Below the pieces are notes generated by a model. That model was not told the origin of the DNA and searched no databases. It saw only the letters and a program-made list of their open reading frames with translations. From Bacteroidales bacterium (GTDB lineage Bacteria > Bacteroidota > Bacteroidia > Bacteroidales > GCA-2748055), in the NCBI GenBank assembly GCA_029934875.1, contig JAOZLK010000098.1, positions 1 through 10,330 on the forward strand: a stretch of DNA of 10,330 nt, given 5' to 3'. A program made the translations under genes and the position numbers. Every line of letters starts with the position of its first letter. The first letter of the stretch is position 1. Shown piece after piece: positions 5,738 to 10,330 of the stretch.

Positions 5738-7621
5738 TTAAGGGATTTGTCCCCTTGAGTCCACTTTAGTTTCTATTGTGTCATTGGAAGGCTTTGTGCT
5801 CTTTACCACTGGTGGTATCTTTCCCATTACCCAGTCTTCGTACCAGGTGCGCTTTACTTCCCTGTTAAGGTATTTTTCTATCATCAGGCTTGCGATCGGA
5901 GCTGCATAGGTGGTTCCGAATCCCTGGTTCTCCACATATACAGCAATGGCAATCTTCGGATTATCCTTTGGTGCAAATGCGATAAATATTGAGTGATCAT
6001 TGCCATGAGGGTTCTCGGCAGTACCAGTCTTACCACAAACGATAATATCATTGATCTTTGCATTTCTTGCAGTGGAACCCGGTCCGCCGTTAACCACAAG
6101 TTCCATTCCGTCAACTATGGGGCCGAAATTGCTTGAGTCGATTGAAGTATAGTTTCTGGTGCTTAAGCCCGGGTCAATTTGATCAATCCCTTCAATCTCT
6201 CTGATAAGGTGAGGAGTAATATAGTACCCGCGGTTTGCAAGAATAGCAGTCATGTTTGCCATTTGAAGGGGAGTAATCAATAATTCTCCCTGGCCAATGG
6301 CAAGAGATCGAACTGTAAGGTAATTCCAGTGATTCTCCCCGTAAATCCGGTTAAAATAGCCAGCATCGGGTATATTTCCATCCAGTTCATTGGTGAGTTC
6401 AATACCCAGTGGGTTGGTAAAACCAAAGCTGAGCAGATGCTCCCTCCAGTTGCTATATGCTTCTGCAGTTGATTCAAATTTAGCATCCTGGAGAATACTT
6501 TTCAGGGTTTGGATAAAATAAGTATTGCAGGAGTGCTGAACCGCCTCAATAAGGTTCAGCGGGGTTTCATGCAGGTGACATCCGGTATGGATATTTCCTA
6601 CATAGAAGCCATAATAGCAATACTGTTCGGTGGATTCTGTTATAACTTTCTCCTGCAGGCCAATTAATCCCATTATTGTTTTAAAGGTAGATCCCGGAGG
6701 ATACTGGGCCATCAGCGCTCTGTTAAACAGGGGGTTCAGGGTGTCGGAAGCCAGTTCTCCAAACCTCAGTCCCAGGCTTCTTCCCACCAGGAGGTCCGGC
6801 GGATAAGTGGGTGCACTGACAAGGGCCAAAACTTCGCCGGTAGCGGGTTCAAGAGCCACCACACTGCCAATATAGGGTTTCATAAGGAGCTCCCCGTATT
6901 CCTGAAGCTCTGCATCAAGCGTGGAAACCAGGTTTTTACCAACCTCAACAGAGCGATCCAGCCTGCCTCCCTGGTATGACTCTATTGTTTGATTGTGGAC
7001 ATCCTTCAAAAACACATTTTGTCCCTTTTGTCCCCTCAGGTAAGATTCATACGCTTTTTCGATTCCGGAGACCCCAATGTAATCACCCATTTGATAATAG
7101 GAATCCTTGTCCAGGATTCGCTGATCCACCTCCCCCACATAACCCAGGGCATGTGAGGCAACAGGCCTGGTATATTTCCTGAGGGTCCTGGTCTGCACGT
7201 AAAAACCCGGGTACTGGAATAGTTTCTCCTGGAGCACGGCGGCATTTTCATAAGTCACCTGCTTCATAAAAACCGAAGGAACCCTGTAGGAGTAGGACTT
7301 GGCCGAGCGGATTCGTTCTTTTACATCTTCCCTTGTAATGTCCAGAATACGGCAAATCTCCGTAGTATCAAAGGTTTCAAGCTGCCGGGGCGTAATCATG
7401 ATGTCATAGGCGGCCTGGTTGTAGACCATCATTTCCCCATTCCTATCGAAAATCAGGCCCCTTGCAGGATAGATAATCCTTACGCTCTGGGCATTGCTGA
7501 TAGCAAACTGTTCGTATGATTTATCAAGGACCTGGATATGAAACAACCTGGCAATGTATACCAGTCCAACCACTACGATGATAACAGCAAATACATATTT
7601 TCTGTCTGTAAACTGGTTCAT
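5738..7621 (-). CDS. mrdA: Penicillin-binding protein 2, elongasome transpeptidase
   Basis: Class B PBP that cross-links new peptidoglycan in the periplasm and activates RodA; target of mecillinam-type beta-lactams. It has 627 aa, normal for the family. One N-terminal membrane anchor (about 9-27) is followed by the non-catalytic pedestal region, including RGLIFDRNGE at 54-63 and the G-VSGIEKAYE segment near 183-192, then the transpeptidase domain. All three active-site motifs are intact: S311-T-F-K314 with the nucleophile Ser311, S364-C-N366, and K531-T-G-T534. Residues Cys335, His345, Cys348, His349, His351 and Cys365 cluster between the first two motifs and could bind a metal, as reported for some Gram-negative PBP2 structures. 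The tail after about 600 is hydrophilic and probably disordered. The ATG follows the mreD stop with no gap, and rodA starts 6 nt after its own stop, as expected for a PBP2-RodA pair. Confidence 0.96.
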   Translation of the reverse strand: MNQFTDRKYVFAVIIVVVGLVYIARLFHIQVLDKSYEQFAISNAQSVRIIYPARGLIFDRNGEMMVYNQAAYDIMITPRQLETFDTTEICRILDITREDVKERIRSAKSYSYRVPSVFMKQVTYENAAVLQEKLFQYPGFYVQTRTLRKYTRPVASHALGYVGEVDQRILDKDSYYQMGDYIGVSGIEKAYESYLRGQKGQNVFLKDVHNQTIESYQGGRLDRSVEVGKNLVSTLDAELQEYGELLMKPYIGSVVALEPATGEVLALVSAPTYPPDLLVGRSLGLRFGELASDTLNPLFNRALMAQYPPGSTFKTIMGLIGLQEKVITESTEQYCYYGFYVGNIHTGCHLHETPLNLIEAVQHSCNTYFIQTLKSILQDAKFESTAEAYSNWREHLLSFGFTNPLGIELTNELDGNIPDAGYFNRIYGENHWNYLTVRSLAIGQGELLITPLQMANMTAILANRGYYITPHLIREIEGIDQIDPGLSTRNYTSIDSSNFGPIVDGMELVVNGGPGSTARNAKINDIIVCGKTGTAENPHGNDHSIFIAFAPKDNPKIAIAVYVENQGFGTTYAAPIASLMIEKYLNREVKRTWYEDWVMGKIPPVVKSTKPSNDTIETKVDSRGQIP

Positions 7622-8125
7622 CTATTTTCTGAATACAAAAAACTGGCTCAGTACTATGGTTGAGGCGGAGAGAATCGAACTGAGAATTACGCGGGACAAA
7701 GTACTTAAAAAATTCTGCAACTGGAATACTTCCAGGTAGAAGAGTGCCAGGTGATGCACCAGCACCATAAGCAGGGTATACTTGAGGAACCAGGTAAAGC
7801 CGTAGAAATGGACGCGTGGGAAGGTTTCCAGTTCGTACCCATCCCTGGGGGCAAGGAGACTGAGGATGTAGGGGCGGACGAAGGCAAGCAGTACAGTTGC
7901 AGCAGTATGCATCCCCGGGGTGTGCTCAAAAAGATCAATTCCAAGTCCAAGCAGAAATCCTGAGATTAGGACAATCCACCTGGGTGTTTCAAAGGGCATG
8001 AGAAGGATGAACAGGAGGTAAACATAAGGTACCATGTATCCATTAAGCATTACATTGTCCATCACGAGGACCTGGAACAGGACAACCATGACAAAGCGGA
8101 AAATATTTCTGGTGATGATATACAT
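7622..8125 (-). CDS. mreD: MreD, rod-shape membrane protein
   Basis: Small integral membrane protein (167 aa, usual family size) that links MreC and the PBP2/RodA synthase in the inner membrane. I see about five hydrophobic segments: roughly 10-26, 32-46, 50-66, 72-92 and a C-terminal pair around 112-134 and 143-164. The family is poorly conserved in sequence; FLLGLGIDLFEHTPGMHTAAT at about 57-77 is the recognisable MreD-like stretch (glycines, then an Asp, then PG-H). The identity rests largely on this, on the membrane profile and on its place between mreC and mrdA. The start codon overlaps the mreC stop by one base (TAATG), and its stop touches the mrdA ATG, which suggests fixed stoichiometry by translational coupling. 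Confidence 0.93.
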   Translation of the reverse strand: MYIITRNIFRFVMVVLFQVLVMDNVMLNGYMVPYVYLLFILLMPFETPRWIVLISGFLLGLGIDLFEHTPGMHTAATVLLAFVRPYILSLLAPRDGYELETFPRVHFYGFTWFLKYTLLMVLVHHLALFYLEVFQLQNFLSTLSRVILSSILSASTIVLSQFFVFRK

Positions 8126-8943
8126 TATTCCGTCTGATCCTCCAGGTTTTCTTGCTCTTCCTTTTGATAATTTCGAATCACATTTACATGGAAAAGACCT
8201 TGAAAATCAGTGAAAAGCCTTAGCCTGATTTCGTAGAAGTTTCCTTGTTCCAGCGTGAATGATTCTATGGTCCCTACTTCAATTCCGTCTGGAAATATAG
8301 AGGAGAAACCGCTGGTAACGATGGTGTCGTGTTCCTGGAGCTCAACATGGAAGGGAATTTCATTTAAGTCTGCGTAAAGCGGTGACTTTCCGTTCCATTG
8401 AAGAATCCCGGCATAGTTACTGGACTTCAGCTTGACACTGAGCCTGAAGTCAAGGTTGATGATGGGAATAACCGTAGCAAAGTTTTCTGAGGTTTCCAGC
8501 ACGATACCAACCACTCCCTGGTCGGAAATTACCCCCATATCCCTGAACACCCCGTCCTTCTCCCCGTGATCGAGGGTGAGGAAGTTGTATTGTTTATATA
8601 CACTGTTGTGAATGACCCGGGTGGGAACAAACTGGTACTGATATGCATCCCTGATTTCGGAAAGGACCAGTGAACTGTCCAGAAGCTCTTCAATCTGCTG
8701 GAGCCTGTTCCTGAGCTCAGTATTTTCGTCCACAAGTATGCTGTTTGACTCTCTCAGGGACAGGTATTCCCTGCTTCCGTCAAACTTTGAATACAAATAA
8801 CCGGATACCTGCCTGTTCACTTCAATAATTTTGGATCGCTGGAAGGCGCTGTCCTGGGCCATGAGAATGAGGGCCACTATTTCAAGAGCCAGAAACAGCA
8901 GAAAATCAGAATACTTCTGGATAAACCTGAGTAGCGTCCTCAT
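8125..8943 (-). CDS. mreC: MreC, rod-shape-determining periplasmic scaffold
   Basis: Bitopic inner-membrane protein (272 aa) whose periplasmic domain binds and activates PBP2. One membrane segment spans about 13-30. Residues about 60-95 (rich in Leu/Glu/Gln, with N-T-E-L-R-N-R-L-Q-Q-I-E-E-L) should form the dimerising coiled coil. The two beta-barrel subdomains follow: YNFLTLDHGEKDGVFRDMGV at 119-138, then QGVVGIV at 142-148, and later VTSGFSSIFPDGIEVGTI at 209-226, which is the family's most diagnostic stretch. The last 15 residues are Glu/Gln-rich and probably disordered. It begins 22 nt after the mreB stop and shares one base with mreD. Confidence 0.96.
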   Translation of the reverse strand: MRTLLRFIQKYSDFLLFLALEIVALILMAQDSAFQRSKIIEVNRQVSGYLYSKFDGSREYLSLRESNSILVDENTELRNRLQQIEELLDSSLVLSEIRDAYQYQFVPTRVIHNSVYKQYNFLTLDHGEKDGVFRDMGVISDQGVVGIVLETSENFATVIPIINLDFRLSVKLKSSNYAGILQWNGKSPLYADLNEIPFHVELQEHDTIVTSGFSSIFPDGIEVGTIESFTLEQGNFYEIRLRLFTDFQGLFHVNVIRNYQKEEQENLEDQTE

Positions 8944-8965
8944 ATTTTTTTACCAGTAATTCCCC

Positions 8966-9985
8966 CTAACGCATCAGGAAAGGGTATTTATCCACATTCC
9001 TGAGGGCTATCCCTGTCCCACGGGCAACAGCAGTCAATGGATCCTCTGCGATATGAAAGGGGATGGAAATTTTCTCTGAAAGACGTTTGTCAAGTCCCCT
9101 GAGCAGAGCTCCTCCACCTGCAAGGTAAATGCCTTTGGTTACAACATCCGCATACAGTTCAGGAGGCGTCTGTTCAAGTACCGACAGGATGGCTGTCTCT
9201 ATTTTGGATATGGATTTATCAAGGCAATGTCCGATCTCCTGGTAGGAAATGGGAATTTCTATGGGCAGGGCTGTCATAAGGTTAGGCCCCCGTACATAAA
9301 AGTCCTGTGGAGGCTCATCCAGCTCTGGCAGGGCCGAACCTACCTGGAACTTAATCTCTTCTGCCGTGCGTTCTCCAACTTTAATATTGTGCTGGTGGCG
9401 CATGTAGGTCTGGATATCATAAGTGAAACCGTCACCAGCTACACGAATGGACTGGTTGCAAACGATTCCCCCCAGGGCAATTACAGCAATCTCTGTGGTG
9501 CCTCCTCCGATATCAACTACCATGCACCCTTCGGGAGCCTCCACATCCAGGCCAATACCAATGGCTGCTGCCATGGGTTCAAAAATCATGTAAACATCAC
9601 GACCTCCTGCATGTTCGGAGGAGTCGCGAACAGCCCTTCTTTCCACTTCCGTACTTCCCGACGGAATACAAACAACCATTTTCAAAGAAGGGGCAAAGAG
9701 CCTTTTCTTTGTATTTATCATCTTGATCATGCCCCTGATCATTAGTTCAGCAGCCTGAAAATCAGCAATAACTCCATCTCGTAATGGTCTGATTGTTTTA
9801 ATCTGCTCATGAGTCTTTCCATGCATCTGGCGAGCTTTCTCACCAACAGCGATCAGTTTCCCCGAGTGTTGATCAATTGCAACAATAGATGGTTCATTAA
9901 CTACAACCTTTTCATTGTGAATTATAAGTGTATTGGCTGTGCCGAGGTCGATGGCAAGCTCCTGTTGAAAAGAAAATAATCCCAT
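8966..9985 (-). CDS. mreB: MreB, actin-like cell-shape filament protein
   Basis: Cytoplasmic actin homologue (339 aa, standard length) that polymerises at the membrane and directs the elongasome. Nucleotide-binding motifs are all present: phosphate 1 at AIDLGTANT (11-19), the catalytic Glu136 in FEPMAAAIG, phosphate 2 at VVDIGGGTTE (156-165), and the adenosine motif IYLAGGGALLRG (286-297). The N-terminal MGLFSF resembles the membrane-contacting amphipathic/hydrophobic start of other MreBs. An AAAGGA sequence (9994-9999) sits 8 nt before the ATG. That is an unusually good Shine-Dalgarno site for Bacteroidota and supports this start. It is the first of the five rod-shape genes and lies 19 nt behind purH. 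No promoter motif is visible in that gap, so expression probably comes from purH or further upstream. Confidence 0.98.
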   Translation of the reverse strand: MGLFSFQQELAIDLGTANTLIIHNEKVVVNEPSIVAIDQHSGKLIAVGEKARQMHGKTHEQIKTIRPLRDGVIADFQAAELMIRGMIKMINTKKRLFAPSLKMVVCIPSGSTEVERRAVRDSSEHAGGRDVYMIFEPMAAAIGIGLDVEAPEGCMVVDIGGGTTEIAVIALGGIVCNQSIRVAGDGFTYDIQTYMRHQHNIKVGERTAEEIKFQVGSALPELDEPPQDFYVRGPNLMTALPIEIPISYQEIGHCLDKSISKIETAILSVLEQTPPELYADVVTKGIYLAGGGALLRGLDKRLSEKISIPFHIAEDPLTAVARGTGIALRNVDKYPFLMR

Positions 9986-9993
9986 GTAGTATA

Positions 9994-9999
9994 TCCTTT
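9994..9999 (-). promoter_or_regulatory. Strong Shine-Dalgarno site of mreB
   Basis: Minus-strand AAAGGA, 8 nt before the mreB ATG at 9985. Good anti-16S matches are uncommon before genes in this phylum and the other starts in this window lack one as clear, so this may help keep MreB more abundant than its co-transcribed membrane partners. The abundance link is inference. Confidence 0.5.
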
Positions 10000-10004
10000 A
10001 ATTT

Positions 10005-10330
10005 TTAATGTTTAAAATGTCTGATTCCCGTTAATACCATTGCTATTCCATGTTCATTGCAATAATCAATAGTTTCCTGGTCTCTCACTGACCCGCCTGG
10101 CTGAACAACGGCGGTAATCCCGGCTTTCCCGGCGATTTCCACACTATCAGGAAATGGGAAAAATGCATCGGAGGCCATCACAGCACCCTGCAGGTCGAAC
10201 TTAAAGTGGCCTGCCTTTTCAATGCTCTGTTTAAGCGCATCGATGCGTGAAGTCTGACCAACACCGGAGGCCAGGAGCTGTTTGTTTTTAGCAAGTACAA
10301 TAGCGTTGGATTTGGTATGCTTCACTAATT
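10005..10330 (-). CDS. purH: PurH, C-terminal part of AICAR transformylase / IMP cyclohydrolase (partial)
   Basis: The last 107 complete codons of the bifunctional enzyme for the final two steps of IMP synthesis. The 5' part is beyond base 10330; the apparent start at 10325 is an internal GTG (Val), not a true start. What is visible is the end of the AICAR transformylase domain: [13 protein letters not shown], where the Asn of T-K-S-N matches a conserved active-site Asn; [36 protein letters not shown]; and the terminal TGIRHFKH. The match to PurH is close to identity over these motifs and no frame break is seen. It ends 19 nt before mreB. purH ahead of the mre cluster is an order I associate with Bacteroidota. 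Confidence 0.97.
   Translation of the reverse strand, partial: LVKHTKSNAIVLAKNKQLLASGVGQTSRIDALKQSIEKAGHFKFDLQGAVMASDAFFPFPDSVEIAGKAGITAVVQPGGSVRDQETIDYCNEHGIAMVLTGIRHFKH

Noticed and set aside
9227..9745. A 172-codon plus-strand open frame
   Set aside because: It is antisense to mreB, whose protein is conserved along its full length. Composition reflects the opposite strand of that gene.
10323..10325. A start codon for a separate 106-aa protein
   Set aside because: The codon is an internal GTG; the frame stays open to the window edge and the protein matches the C-terminus of PurH, so this is a truncated gene, not a short one.
1..10330. Mobile element, CRISPR array, tRNA/rRNA or toxin-antitoxin module
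   Set aside because: No repeat arrays, transposase or integrase-like proteins, RNA gene folds or small paired frames were found. Gene order and composition look like stable core chromosome.

Overview
The window reads as chromosomal DNA from a member of the Bacteroidota, probably a Bacteroidales/Marinilabiliales-type organism. Evidence: the gene order purH-mreB-mreC-mreD-mrdA-rodA, an enlarged RodA, two exact matches to the Bacteroidota -7 promoter element (TAnnTTTG), mostly weak Shine-Dalgarno sites, and lipoprotein/signal-peptide proteins typical of the phylum. I see no mobile element, tRNA, rRNA or CRISPR array. Coding density is high; the longest gene-free stretch is the 167-bp divergent region 2086-2252.

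Right-hand part (4307-10330, all minus strand): the 3' end of purH (purine synthesis) is followed after 19 nt by the rod-shape cluster mreB, mreC, mreD, mrdA (PBP2) and rodA. These are packed with gaps of 22, -1, 0 and about 6 nt, so they are almost certainly one transcript. MreB filaments, the MreC/MreD membrane scaffold, and the RodA glycosyltransferase with the PBP2 transpeptidase form the elongasome that builds the lateral cell wall.

Middle (2885-4237, minus): a radical SAM / PLP enzyme of the lysine 2,3-aminomutase superfamily with its own predicted promoter after rodA. Its cluster-binding cysteines, carboxylate-binding Arg and PLP Lys are present, but the two Asp residues that recognise the lysine side chain appear to be Arg and Ser. 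That makes a lysine substrate unlikely and a glutamate-like or other substrate possible. It runs convergently towards a plus-strand AcpH-family (DUF479) gene that starts with TTG. A hairpin built over both stop codons separates them.

Left part (1-2085, minus): a P-loop protein of the cyclic 2,3-diphosphoglycerate synthetase-like family (COG2403), whose bacterial role is unclear, overlaps a cyclophilin-type peptidyl-prolyl isomerase predicted to be a lipoprotein. The 5' end of a secreted protein, possibly of the CBM9/DUF5916 type, follows and runs off the window.

Most of the window is conserved housekeeping. The best candidates for new biology are the atypical aminomutase and the COG2403 GTPase-like protein.
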